Positions 6,911 through 13,946 are shown, counted from the first letter of the stretch. The stretch: 16,608 nt of DNA from an uncultured Ellagibacter sp. (GCF_934636505.1 NZ_CAKUAL010000044.1:1-16608), one strand, 5' to 3'. Numbers and translations are program-made. Notes: a model not told the origin generated them from the letters alone.

Positions 6911-7231
6911 TTAATCATTGATGTCGATGAACGCAAAGTCATCGATATCTTGGCGAGTGTGTATGATTCGCCATACGATAAGGTTCTCGCTGTTGAAAGA
7001 ATAGAAAATGCGGTAGGGGCTGACAAGCCATGATCGGTACCCTTGGTTAGAAAGTCTTTCGTCGGCGAAGGGGCGGCCAAGCTCGGGTGTTTCGCAAAGG
7101 TGATCGATCGCTTCGACGATCGAATCGTAGATTTTGCGGGCTGATTTCGGGACTTTCTGCACCTCACCGAGATAAATCACTATCGATTCTAGATCGTGTG
7201 CAGCGCGAGGACGGTAGAGGGGGGCAAGCAT
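6911..7231 (-). CDS. RelE/ParE-family toxin
   Basis: A 106-residue protein with the pattern of the RelE/ParE superfamily: an N-terminal RPRAAHDLESIVIYLGEV segment with the usual Ala-x-x-Asp-Leu, a helix ending in IYDSIVEAIDHLCETPELGRPF, then GYRSWLVSPYRIFYSF and VWRIIHTRQD at the C-terminus. The arrangement fits ParE (gyrase inhibitor) better than ribosome-dependent RelE, but the target cannot be fixed from sequence. Its ATG follows the TAG of the antitoxin gene with no gap, so the pair is translationally coupled. It ends 33 nt before the leader ORF of queA with no terminator visible between, so read-through into queA is possible. Confidence 0.85.
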   Translation of the reverse strand: MLAPLYRPRAAHDLESIVIYLGEVQKVPKSARKIYDSIVEAIDHLCETPELGRPFADERLSNQGYRSWLVSPYRIFYSFNSENLIVWRIIHTRQDIDDFAFIDIND

Positions 7232-7519
7232 CTAAACGCCCCAATGTGCGAAGAGGCGCTCGATGGAATCGCCGACTGCCTGTTTCGTGAGCGATTCCGA
7301 TCGATATTTCTCCTCGATTTCTGCTTCGCGGAGTTTCTGTACATAGCGTTCGTGTCGCTGTTGCCCTTCGTACGCCTCGCAGTCGATAACCACGAGGCTT
7401 GCCTTGCCGTTCTTCGTCATGAAGATGGGCTGTTGGCTCTCGCGCGCCAATTCGCATACATCGTTCAGATTGGTGCGAAGGTCACTGATGGGCCTGATCT
7501 GCGGTATAGGCAATGGCAT
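7232..7519 (-). CDS. Phd/YefM-family antitoxin
   Basis: A 95-residue antitoxin partner of the adjacent ParE-like toxin. The N-terminal half (ISDLRTNLNDVCELARES at 11-28, then QPIFMTKNGKASLVVIDCEAYE at about 30-51) is the Phd/YefM DNA-binding fold that represses its own promoter. The charged C-terminal part (YVQKLREAEIEEKYRSESL) is the expected toxin-wrapping region. I take the ATG at 7519 because AGGAGGA (7530-7524) sits directly upstream; the longer open frame to 7714 runs into the neighbouring gene and has no such site. The promoter contains a perfect 14-bp palindrome next to the -10, as expected for autoregulation. Confidence 0.88.
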   Translation of the reverse strand: MPLPIPQIRPISDLRTNLNDVCELARESQQPIFMTKNGKASLVVIDCEAYEGQQRHERYVQKLREAEIEEKYRSESLTKQAVGDSIERLFAHWGV

Positions 7520-7543
7520 AGATTCCTCCTTAGAACGGAAGAA

Positions 7544-7563
7544 ATTATAGCATAAATTTATGC
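7544..7563 (-). promoter_or_regulatory. Toxin-antitoxin promoter -10 with abutting operator palindrome
   Basis: On the minus strand a consensus TATAAT (7549-7544) directly abuts the perfect palindrome GCATAAATTTATGC (7550-7563). This fills the -10/-35 spacer, the usual position for a Phd-type repressor site. The -35 is poor. The region is strongly AT-rich against a GC-rich background. Confidence 0.65.
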
Positions 7564-7583
7564 AAAATTTATACGTAAATATA

Positions 7584-9590
7584 CTACTCTGATTTCTCCA
7601 ACGCAAGCAAAGCAGCTCCCGTGGCGCCCACGATTTCGGGGTCCTCGCAGATGAAGAGCTTCTCTCCGATGAGCTCCTCGACCGCGCGCACCACGCCCGG
7701 GTTTTGGGCGACACCGCCCGTCATCATGTAGGCGCCTTCCAGGCCGACGCGCCTCATGAGCGAATACGCTTTGCCGGCCACGGCGCGGCAGACGCCTGCT
7801 GCAATGTCGGGTTTCTCCTCGTTGTTGGCGATGAGCGAGATGACCTCGGACTCCGCGAACACCGAGCACATGCTGGCGATTTCCAGGCGCTTCTTGCTCT
7901 CGAGCGCCGCTGGCCCCAGCTCGTCGAGGCTGATCTCGAGCGAGCGCGCGATCATTTCGAGAAAACGTCCCGTGCCCGCCGCGCACTTGTCGTTCATCGC
8001 GAAATCGGTCACCTCGCCTGCGGCGTTCACATGGATGGCCTTGCTGTCTTGGCCGCCGATGTCGAGGATAGTGCGAACGTCGGGGTTGAAGTAGTGCGCA
8101 CCTCGCCCGTGGCAGCTGATCTCGGTCACGTTCTCGTCGGCAAACGGGATGCTCACGCGGCCGTATCCGGTGGCAATGGTGCATGCGACCTGGTCAGGCG
8201 TGATACCTGCGCGCTCGAGTACTTCACGATACGCGCGCTCGGCGGAGGCGCCCGCCTTCGCGCCCGTCCTGATGACGACGCTTGCGACGATCTTGCGCGC
8301 CTCGTTCATGACGACGGCGTTGGTGGAAGTCGAGCCCGAGTCGAGCCCGACGACGAAGGTGGCGGCTGTGCTCATAGGTGAGCCTTTCTGGCTTGCGAGG
8401 TGTTCGGTTTGCGAGGCGCCAATTGACTCGAGGAACGCCTCGAGCCGCGTGAGCATCTGCCCGCGGCTCTGCGCGGTGCAATCGGTTTCGAGCGCGAGTA
8501 TCGGCGCAGGCGATGTCCGTTTAAGGTCGCTGTACTCGTAAGAATACATGTCGCAAAATTGCACGGCGTGGTAGACCAGCCCGTCGACCTGGGGAAGGAC
8601 TTGGTCGAAGAAGGCTTTGCGCGGGGATATGTTCCGCATGCGCGCGCAGGGAAGCTGCGTGAGCACGTCGTGCGCATACCAGGCGAGTGTGTCCGTTTTT
8701 CGGGGCACGAAACGACGGATTGCGTTCGTGCAGGTGATGTCGAAGGCGATGTTCACGCCGTGCGCTTCGAGAATGCGTTTGATTTCGGCGTTCGCGCGTG
8801 CGCCCGCGATGCCTACGTTGGGCATCGTGGGGGAGAAGTGCGTCTGCGGTTGCAGGGCGTTGTCGACCTGCGCTGCGGCGGCTGCCGCGGTCGCGCTTCG
8901 CTCAGAAGCTTCGCAGCCTTCGCTTCGCGCTTCGGTGTCGCCAGCCTTGTTGCGGTTGGGTTCGACCTGCGGGGCGGCGACGGCCTCGTCCGCATTGCGC
9001 TCAGAAGCTTCGCAGCCTTCGCTCCATGCGGCCGAGTCCGCCGCCTGGTTGCTGTTGGCGAAACTTTGCGAGACGGAGCTCGACTTCGCGAGGCGGAATG
9101 AAGGCTGCGCAGCTTCTGAATGAAGCCTCGCCAAGTCGAGCTCCAAGGATGAGTCGCAGTTCCCTTCCGCAGGGCAAAGGGTGCCGCCGAGCTGGGCGAA
9201 TAGCTTCTCTTCCGAAAACGTTGCATTGGCGAACTCGCCGTATGCAGAAAGGAGTTTTCGCACGTTGCGCTCGAACAGCGCGCAGGCCGCCTCGCTCGTG
9301 TCGCGCGGCACGTCGAGCACATGGATGAACAGGCCGGGAGCTTGCGCGCGCAGGGCGTCGGCGAGGCGGCGCATGCTGTCGCAGCAGGTGGTCAGCACGA
9401 TGCCGCCAAGGTTTCCCGAAAGGACGGTCTCGAACGTCGCCTTCGCGAAACTGCAAACGTTTGCGTGCATGCAAGACTCGGCAGCGTCGAAGCTGACGAG
9501 GCTCTCATCAGGCTCGATGCGCTCCATATGCGCGCCCATTGCCTCGAGCGCCTCGATGGGGGCGTATTTGCAGACATATCCGACCCTCAT
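7584..9590 (-). CDS. Fusion of a 2-hydroxyacyl-CoA dehydratase-like (HgdB) domain and its BadF/HgdC-type ATPase activator
   Basis: A 668-residue protein. Residues 1-135 and 255-395 form an HgdB-like dehydratase module (MRVGYVCKYAPIEAL; C40, C46, C69, C70; later C287, C346 and GQMLTRLEAFLESI). Residues 406-668 are a complete activase: GLDSGSTSTNAVV phosphate motif (415-427), DIGGQDSKAI (510-519), NDKCAAGTGRFLE (C536) and MCSVFAESE (C575). C536 and C575 are the cysteines that bind the shared [4Fe-4S] cluster of the activase homodimer. Known activases inject one electron per ATP-driven stroke into a partner dehydratase or benzoyl-CoA reductase. The two parts are normally separate proteins. Residues 145-250 are a low-complexity linker holding a 33-residue tandem repeat. 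The ATG at 9590 overlaps the upstream gene's stop (ATGA). The activase has its own internal ATG with a ribosome site at 8375. The substrate is unknown. Confidence 0.88.
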   Translation of the reverse strand: MRVGYVCKYAPIEALEAMGAHMERIEPDESLVSFDAAESCMHANVCSFAKATFETVLSGNLGGIVLTTCCDSMRRLADALRAQAPGLFIHVLDVPRDTSEAACALFERNVRKLLSAYGEFANATFSEEKLFAQLGGTLCPAEGNCDSSLELDLARLHSEAAQPSFRLAKSSSVSQSFANSNQAADSAAWSEGCEASERNADEAVAAPQVEPNRNKAGDTEARSEGCEASERSATAAAAAAQVDNALQPQTHFSPTMPNVGIAGARANAEIKRILEAHGVNIAFDITCTNAIRRFVPRKTDTLAWYAHDVLTQLPCARMRNISPRKAFFDQVLPQVDGLVYHAVQFCDMYSYEYSDLKRTSPAPILALETDCTAQSRGQMLTRLEAFLESIGASQTEHLASQKGSPMSTAATFVVGLDSGSTSTNAVVMNEARKIVASVVIRTGAKAGASAERAYREVLERAGITPDQVACTIATGYGRVSIPFADENVTEISCHGRGAHYFNPDVRTILDIGGQDSKAIHVNAAGEVTDFAMNDKCAAGTGRFLEMIARSLEISLDELGPAALESKKRLEIASMCSVFAESEVISLIANNEEKPDIAAGVCRAVAGKAYSLMRRVGLEGAYMMTGGVAQNPGVVRAVEELIGEKLFICEDPEIVGATGAALLALEKSE
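8373..8389 (-). promoter_or_regulatory. Internal ribosome binding site and ATG before the activase domain
   Basis: On the minus strand AGAAAGG (8389-8383) precedes an in-frame ATG (8375-8373, residue M406) with seven nt between. M406 is exactly where a free-standing activase of 263 residues, the normal family length, would start. It may yield free activase by internal initiation, or be a relic of two once separate genes. Confidence 0.5.
8859..9056 (-). repeat. 99-bp (33-residue) in-frame tandem repeat in the fusion linker
   Basis: Residues 179-211 and 212-244 of the fusion protein align without gaps at 19 of 33 positions. Both contain SEGCEASER and A-A-x-Q-V-[ED]. At DNA level a 26-bp core is identical at 8899-8924 and 8998-9023, exactly 99 bp apart; the flanks have diverged. 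Confidence 0.85.
9075..9144. repeat. 70-nt palindromic element inside coding sequence
   Basis: GGAGCTCGACTTCGCGAGGC (9075-9094) pairs with GCCTCGCCAAGTCGAGCTCC (9125-9144) at 19 of 20 positions. The 30-nt centre holds the perfect palindrome GCTGCGCAGC. The centre (9097-9122) is also an inverted copy, 21 of 26 bases, of the core of the neighbouring tandem repeat. It encodes about residues 149-172 of the fusion protein and keeps the frame. Confidence 0.8.
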
Positions 9591-10948
9591 TGTGTACCGC
9601 CCTTCGCCTCGACGCTCCCGCTCTGCGCGGCGCTTTCCCCACTGGAAGCCCCGCCCTGCGCGTCGCTTTCCGCTCGCTTCGCCTCGAGCACCTCGAAGAA
9701 TGCCTCGAGGCGCGTCTTTATCTGCCCGTCGTGGCTGTTGCGTTCGTCGATGCCGTCGCCGTCGAGCTGCAGAAGCGGCACGCCAGCTTCGTGCAGGTGC
9801 TCGCGCAAAAGGGCGCTTCCGCCCGCGGACTGCTTGCATCCCCAGTGGCAGAAGTGAATGACGCCGTCGGCGTGTGTCGCGTCGAGCAGGCGGTCGACGA
9901 GTGCGAGCTTGCGTTCGTAGGGGCCGTTCATTGCGTTGCCGATGAGCTTTTTGGCGAGCGCGCGGAAGGGATCGGCGTCAGCGAGGTCGCTCATTGTGCA
10001 AAAGGCCATGTCGACGGCGACGATTTGATGGGCCGGGCTGTAGTCGAAGGCGGCTTTCAGGCTTTGCTGGTAGTACGGCATGAGGTGCACCCAAAGGATT
10101 TTGTCACCCTGAAGCCTCGGTGCGCGCTTGATGTCGTCCACCATGAAGCGCAAAAGATCGCGTAACTTCTCGCTTCCCGCCGAAAGCTGCATGGCGAGCA
10201 CGAAGAACAGGTGGTGGATGAACTCGGCCGGGTAGAAGTGCTCCGCTTGCAGGCGCATGAATTCCCAGGCGAGGGCGTTTGTCTCGCGTTCGACTTCCAG
10301 AAGATGGGAAAGGCGGTTCTCGTCAAAGGGCACGCCCGTCAACTCTTCGAGGGCGCGCGTGAGCTCGTGTAACTGGTCGGCGAGGTAGTCCACCGATGCA
10401 TCGTCGCTGTCGTAGGGTACGTCGAGCAGCACCATGGGGACGTCCATCCGCTGCCCGAGCTGGCGAAAGGTGCTCAGGTTACCGTCGCAGGCACAAGAAG
10501 TGGTCACGGCGAGCCGCGGCGCATGCAGCACGCCTGTCTCCATCATCCCCATGACCGTTTTGTGGTACGTGCACAGCGTGGGCGCGATGCCGGCCTCCTG
10601 CGCGCGGTCGATGAAGAACGGCGCGGCGTGGTATCCCGAGAAGAAGCTCGCCAGACATTCGACGCTCACGGTTCCCAGACCGAAGCACTCCATGATTTCC
10701 ACCGGTGCGAACACGTTGCCCCATACGTAGTTGTTTTCGTGTCCGAGCTGGTCAGACACGAGGCCGAGCGTATAGGCTTCCAGCTTGTGGTAGCCGCGCG
10801 CCGCATGGAAGTTGGGAAGATGGCGCGATCCCCAGGTGTTGCCGCGAAAGCCGATGAGGGCGTCTCGCCAGGCGCGCTCGGGGTCGGTCTCGCACGTGCG
10901 CCGCACGTGATCCATGTAACGGTGTATGGGGTCGGCGAAGGGTCTCAC
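9587..10948 (-). CDS. 2-hydroxyacyl-CoA dehydratase / benzoyl-CoA reductase-family (HgdB-like) subunit
   Basis: A 453-residue HgdB-like protein. Partners of this family carry a [4Fe-4S] cluster and perform ketyl-radical dehydration of 2-hydroxyacyl-CoA or reduction of aromatic CoA esters once activated by an HgdC/BadF-type ATPase. Candidate cluster ligands are C126 (LCTYHK), C152/C154 (TSCACDG) and C367/C371 (FCHWGCKQSAGG); the C-terminal TRLEAFFEVLEAKR is typical. A Ser/Gly/Ala-rich tail follows from about 427. I choose GTG at 10948: it overlaps the queH stop (GTGA), has AGGAAG seven nt upstream, and gives RPFADPIHRYMDHVRR as the N-terminus. The longer frame to 11173 only reads queH out of frame. 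The substrate is unknown; the split with the fusion downstream suggests a two-subunit dehydratase plus activase. Confidence 0.85.
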   Translation of the reverse strand: MRPFADPIHRYMDHVRRTCETDPERAWRDALIGFRGNTWGSRHLPNFHAARGYHKLEAYTLGLVSDQLGHENNYVWGNVFAPVEIMECFGLGTVSVECLASFFSGYHAAPFFIDRAQEAGIAPTLCTYHKTVMGMMETGVLHAPRLAVTTSCACDGNLSTFRQLGQRMDVPMVLLDVPYDSDDASVDYLADQLHELTRALEELTGVPFDENRLSHLLEVERETNALAWEFMRLQAEHFYPAEFIHHLFFVLAMQLSAGSEKLRDLLRFMVDDIKRAPRLQGDKILWVHLMPYYQQSLKAAFDYSPAHQIVAVDMAFCTMSDLADADPFRALAKKLIGNAMNGPYERKLALVDRLLDATHADGVIHFCHWGCKQSAGGSALLREHLHEAGVPLLQLDGDGIDERNSHDGQIKTRLEAFFEVLEAKRAESDAQGGASSGESAAQSGSVEAKGGTQ

Positions 10949-11769
10949 TCTGAAACTTCCTGTTTCGCCTGCTCGCGAAGCGATTTGAGAATCGCTCGCT
11001 TGCGGGCTTGCTTCTTGTCGTAGGCTGCGCGCTCGGCGCGATGCTGTTTGAGCTCCGCCTCGGCGGCGGCGATTTCCTCGGCGTGCTCGACCCGCGCGGC
11101 TTGCTTTGCGGCTGCTCGTTGAGCTTTGCGCTCGGCCCGTTCGGCTGCGGCCTCCGCATCGCTTATGCGGCAACCGCAGTAGTTCTGACGGTACATTCCG
11201 AGCGCGCGGCTTCGACGCGTGGCCTCGTCGTAGTAGGGGCGGAAGTCCTCGAAGACACCCGCAACTCCGGCGTGCTCGGCCGCTCGTTGCACTTCTTCCT
11301 CGATGACTCGGGTGTATTGATAGGGGCTTACGGAAAGCGTGGTGCCGATGCCGTCAAAGCCCTGTTCAGCGGCCACCCGCGCCGTTTCCTCGAGTCGCAG
11401 CCGGTAGCACGCACGGCAGCGTGCCTCTCGGCGCGCGGGGTCGACGGAGAGGACGTCGGCACGAAGGGGCGTGTCCTCGCCTGTGGTCGATTGTGCGTCC
11501 TCGCGTGCGGCTCGGACGTCGGCGAGCGCTGCGTCTCCGATACGCCCCGCAGCCTCCTCCCAGCTGGCAGGGTCGTAAGGGCCCTCGATGACGGGAATGC
11601 CCTCGCTTCTCGCCCAGTCCTCGAGTGTGGCGAGGCGGTGCGCGTACTCTTCGCGTGGTGCGATGTTCGAGTTCGCGTAGTAAATGGCGATATCGTGCCC
11701 CGCCGCTTGGAGAAGGCGCACGGGCTCGAGCGAGCATGGCCCGCAGCATGCGTGCAAAAGCAATTTCAT
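10945..11769 (-). CDS. queH: Epoxyqueuosine reductase QueH
   Basis: QueH (DUF208) reduces epoxyqueuosine to queuosine in tRNA and is the iron-sulfur, cobalamin-independent alternative to QueG. The 274-residue protein shows the full cysteine set of the family: HACCGPCS at 7-14 (C8, C9, C12), CRACYRLRL at 118-126 (C118, C121) and NYCGCRIS at 196-203 (C198, C200), plus TTLSVSPYQ at 143-151. There is an insertion of about 30 residues at 84-116 and a basic, Ala/Glu/Lys/Arg-rich coiled-coil tail from about 205 to 272 that the core enzyme does not need and that could bind RNA. The ATG at 11769 has AGGAG upstream; longer starts lack this. It is the first gene of a coupled operon with two dehydratase-type genes, while queA and tgt lie within 5 kb. 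Confidence 0.92.
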   Translation of the reverse strand: MKLLLHACCGPCSLEPVRLLQAAGHDIAIYYANSNIAPREEYAHRLATLEDWARSEGIPVIEGPYDPASWEEAAGRIGDAALADVRAAREDAQSTTGEDTPLRADVLSVDPARREARCRACYRLRLEETARVAAEQGFDGIGTTLSVSPYQYTRVIEEEVQRAAEHAGVAGVFEDFRPYYDEATRRSRALGMYRQNYCGCRISDAEAAAERAERKAQRAAAKQAARVEHAEEIAAAEAELKQHRAERAAYDKKQARKRAILKSLREQAKQEVSE

Positions 11770-11806
11770 CTGCGGCTCCTCTCGCCCTCGTGAATTCAAC
11801 CCAACG

Positions 11807-11815
11807 ATACTAGCA
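11807..11815 (-). promoter_or_regulatory. Candidate extended -10 of the queH operon
   Basis: On the minus strand TGCTAGTAT (11815-11807) resembles an extended -10 (TGnTAtaAT), 37 nt before the queH ATG. No -35 is evident. A hairpin, GGGCCG-aact-CGGCCC at 11818-11833, lies just upstream. Confidence 0.25.
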
Positions 11816-11964
11816 CAGGGCCGAACTCGGCCCGTGCCGCCGCTGGCGAAACCGCCAAACCTCGATGTTTGCAAAGGCGCGCCTGTCGGAAGGCCTCGCG
11901 CCCCTCGTTTTCCGCACTTTGCATGTTTGACGTCGTGCTCGGCGGCCGAGGCGCCCCGCTCTTT

Positions 11965-11970
11965 TATACT
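11965..11970 (+). promoter_or_regulatory. Candidate -10 of the HAD-tgt operon
   Basis: TATACT lies within a short AT-rich patch (CTTTTATACTGTTG), 62 nt before the HAD start. No good -35 is present at normal spacing. Transcription starting near 11977 would include the hairpin at 11991. Confidence 0.35.
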
Positions 11971-11990
11971 GTTGTTCGTATCGAATGTGC

Positions 11991-12016
11991 GGTCCGCCCG
12001 TTGGGGCGGCCTTTTT
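11991..12016 (+). terminator. Terminator-shaped hairpin in the leader of the HAD gene
   Basis: CCGCCC (11994-11999) pairs with GGGCGG (12004-12009) around the loop GTTG; the stem extends by GG/CC past a bulged T and is followed by TTTTT (12012-12016). There is no plus-strand gene upstream for it to terminate. It lies between the candidate promoter and the start codon 17 nt further on, so it may be an attenuator. Confidence 0.6.
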
Positions 12017-12032
12017 CTGGGAAGGGTCTTTC

Positions 12033-12794
12033 ATGGCGAACACGTCATATCGCGCGATATTGTTCGACCTCGACGGCACGTTGTGCCCGATGGAGCTCGA
12101 TGAATTCTTGGGCGGGTACTTCAAGGACATCGCCCGTTTTGCGGCTGAGCAGGGGGTCGACGGCGAGAAGTTCGCGCGTGCGTTCGATGCAGGCGCTTCT
12201 GCTATGGCCAAGCGCGAACCCGGCGGGAAGACGAACTACGATGTGTTCTGGGACGCGTTCTTCGCCGTGCTCGATCGCGACGCGGCCGACTGGGATGCGA
12301 TGTTCGCAGGCTACTACGAGACGAGGTTCGGCGCGATCGGCGCAGATGTTCAGCCGAACCCGGCAGCGCGCCGCGCCCTCGAGGTGCTCGTCGCGAAGGG
12401 GTATCCGCTTGTGCTGGCGACCCAGCCGATGTTTCCCCGTCGCGCGGTCGAGTGGCGCCTTGCGTGGGGTGGCGTAGGCGACGCGCCGTTTCGCTACATT
12501 TCCACGTACGAGAACTCCTCGACGGTGAAACCGCAGGTGGAATACTATGCGGAGGTTCTCGCGAATTGCGGGCTTTCCGCCGACGAAGTGCTCATGGTGG
12601 GTAACAACACGCTCGATGACTTGGCGTCGGCCGATCTTGGCTGCGACGTGTACCTGGTGACCGACCACCTTATGGACCCTAAGGGCCGTGGGCTCGACGG
12701 CGTGAAGCATTCAACGATGGCTGAGTTCGCGGCGTGGGTGGACGACCTTCCGACCTGCGATGACCCTGCGACGATCAAGGGAGGCGCGAACTAG
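12033..12794 (+). CDS. HAD-superfamily hydrolase
   Basis: A 253-residue HAD phosphatase-like protein. Motif I is LFDLDGTLCP (D12 nucleophile, D14 acid/base), motif II is ATQ with T130, motif III is TVKPQ with K166, and motif IV is GNNTLDDLASA with D195/D196 as magnesium ligands. Residues 20-110 form an alpha-helical cap of the C1 type. The substrate cannot be read from the sequence; small phosphorylated metabolites are typical. The ATG at 12033 has GAAGGG upstream; an in-frame ATG at 11985 lies before the leader hairpin and lacks a ribosome site. It is separated from tgt by one base and shares its transcript, so a link to nucleotide or tRNA modification metabolism is possible but unproven. 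Confidence 0.88.
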   Translation: MANTSYRAILFDLDGTLCPMELDEFLGGYFKDIARFAAEQGVDGEKFARAFDAGASAMAKREPGGKTNYDVFWDAFFAVLDRDAADWDAMFAGYYETRFGAIGADVQPNPAARRALEVLVAKGYPLVLATQPMFPRRAVEWRLAWGGVGDAPFRYISTYENSSTVKPQVEYYAEVLANCGLSADEVLMVGNNTLDDLASADLGCDVYLVTDHLMDPKGRGLDGVKHSTMAEFAAWVDDLPTCDDPATIKGGAN

Positions 12795-12795
12795 C

Positions 12796-13941
12796 ATGGC
12801 TCTTTTCGACTGCACGTGCGACGCTCAGAGCGGCAACGCCCGCGCGCTTACTTTCACGACGGCGCACGGCGATTTCCACACGCCCATGTTTATGCCCGTC
12901 GGCACGTCCGCCACGGTGAAGGGCATCACCCCGCCGCAGCTTCGCGAGCTGAAATCCCAGGTGGTGCTTGCGAACACTTACCATCTCTCGCAGCGCCCCG
13001 GTGAAGACGTTGTTGCGGAAGCCGGCGGGGTGCACAAGTTCATGAACTACGACGGGCCGATGCTCACCGACTCGGGCGGATTCCAGATCTTCTCGCTTGC
13101 CGATACGCGCAAGCTCGACGACGACGGCGTCACCTTCCGCTCGATTTACGACGGCAGCTATGTGCGCTGGACGCCCGAGGAGAACATGCGCATCCAGGAA
13201 GCGCTTGGCGCCGATATTGCCATGCAGCTCGACCAGTGCCCGCCGTACCCCGCGACGCGCGAGTTCGTCGAGCGCGCGGTCGACCTGTCGGCTATGTGGG
13301 CGCGCCGTTGCCTGGCGGCGCACAAACGACCTGATCAGACGCTCTTCGGTATCGTGCAGGGCGGCATGAACCTCGATTTGCGCCTGGAGAGCATTCGTCG
13401 TTTGCGCGAAATCGAGGATGAGAGTCTGGCTGCGGGCGGGCGTCGCTTCGGTGGCTTCGGCATCGGCGGCTACTCGGTGGGCGAGGACCACGAGACGATG
13501 TTTGAGACGTTGGGCCAGGTAGCGCGTGCGCTGCCCGACGATCGCCCGCGCTATCTCATGGGCGTGGGCAATCCCACCACACTCGTGCGCGCGGTGGGCG
13601 AGGGCGTCGACATGTTCGACTGCGTGCTTCCCACGCGCACGGCCCGCATGGGCACGGCGTTTTCGAGTCAGGGCCGCATGAACATGCGCAACGCCAAGTA
13701 CACGCGCGACTTTACGCCGCTCGACCCCGAGTGCACGTGCCCGACCTGCCAAAATCACACGCGGGCCTACATTCGCCATCTTGTGAAGCAGGACGAGATG
13801 CTCGGCGGCATCTTGCTTTCCATTCACAACCTGCACTATTTGCTCGACCTCATGCGCCGCGCGCGCGAGGCTGTGCTTGCCGATGCGTATGCCGAGTTCG
13901 AGGCGCAATGGATGGCAAGCCCCGCGGCGAAGGACTACTAA
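12796..13941 (+). CDS. tgt: Queuine/preQ1 tRNA-guanine transglycosylase
   Basis: Tgt swaps guanine-34 for preQ1 in tRNAs with GUN anticodons (Tyr, His, Asn, Asp), the entry step of tRNA-bound queuosine synthesis. The 381-residue protein has TDSGGFQIFS (D92, general acid/base), GIVQGG (185-190), LMGVGNP (254-260), FDCVLPTR with the nucleophile D275, and the zinc site C313-x-C315-x2-C318 with H344. The segment usually written D-E-C-x-P-Y-P is DQCPPYP here (146-152). The ATG at 12796 starts one base after the HAD stop, with AAGGGAGG (12777-12784) inside the HAD gene as a somewhat distant ribosome site. A strong terminator follows. With queA and queH in the same window this supports a functional queuosine pathway from preQ1 on. 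Confidence 0.96.
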   Translation: MALFDCTCDAQSGNARALTFTTAHGDFHTPMFMPVGTSATVKGITPPQLRELKSQVVLANTYHLSQRPGEDVVAEAGGVHKFMNYDGPMLTDSGGFQIFSLADTRKLDDDGVTFRSIYDGSYVRWTPEENMRIQEALGADIAMQLDQCPPYPATREFVERAVDLSAMWARRCLAAHKRPDQTLFGIVQGGMNLDLRLESIRRLREIEDESLAAGGRRFGGFGIGGYSVGEDHETMFETLGQVARALPDDRPRYLMGVGNPTTLVRAVGEGVDMFDCVLPTRTARMGTAFSSQGRMNMRNAKYTRDFTPLDPECTCPTCQNHTRAYIRHLVKQDEMLGGILLSIHNLHYLLDLMRRAREAVLADAYAEFEAQWMASPAAKDY

Positions 13942-13946
13942 GATAG

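Noticed and set aside
10949..11173. A longer N-terminus for the HgdB-like subunit
   Set aside because: The extension is the out-of-frame image of the Ala/Arg-rich QueH tail; the GTG at 10948 with its own ribosome site and GTGA overlap is better.
11977..12032. A preQ1 riboswitch in the leader of the HAD-tgt operon
   Set aside because: The leader is short and GC-rich and lacks the A-rich tail and small pseudoknot arrangement of known preQ1 aptamers; only a terminator-like hairpin is visible.
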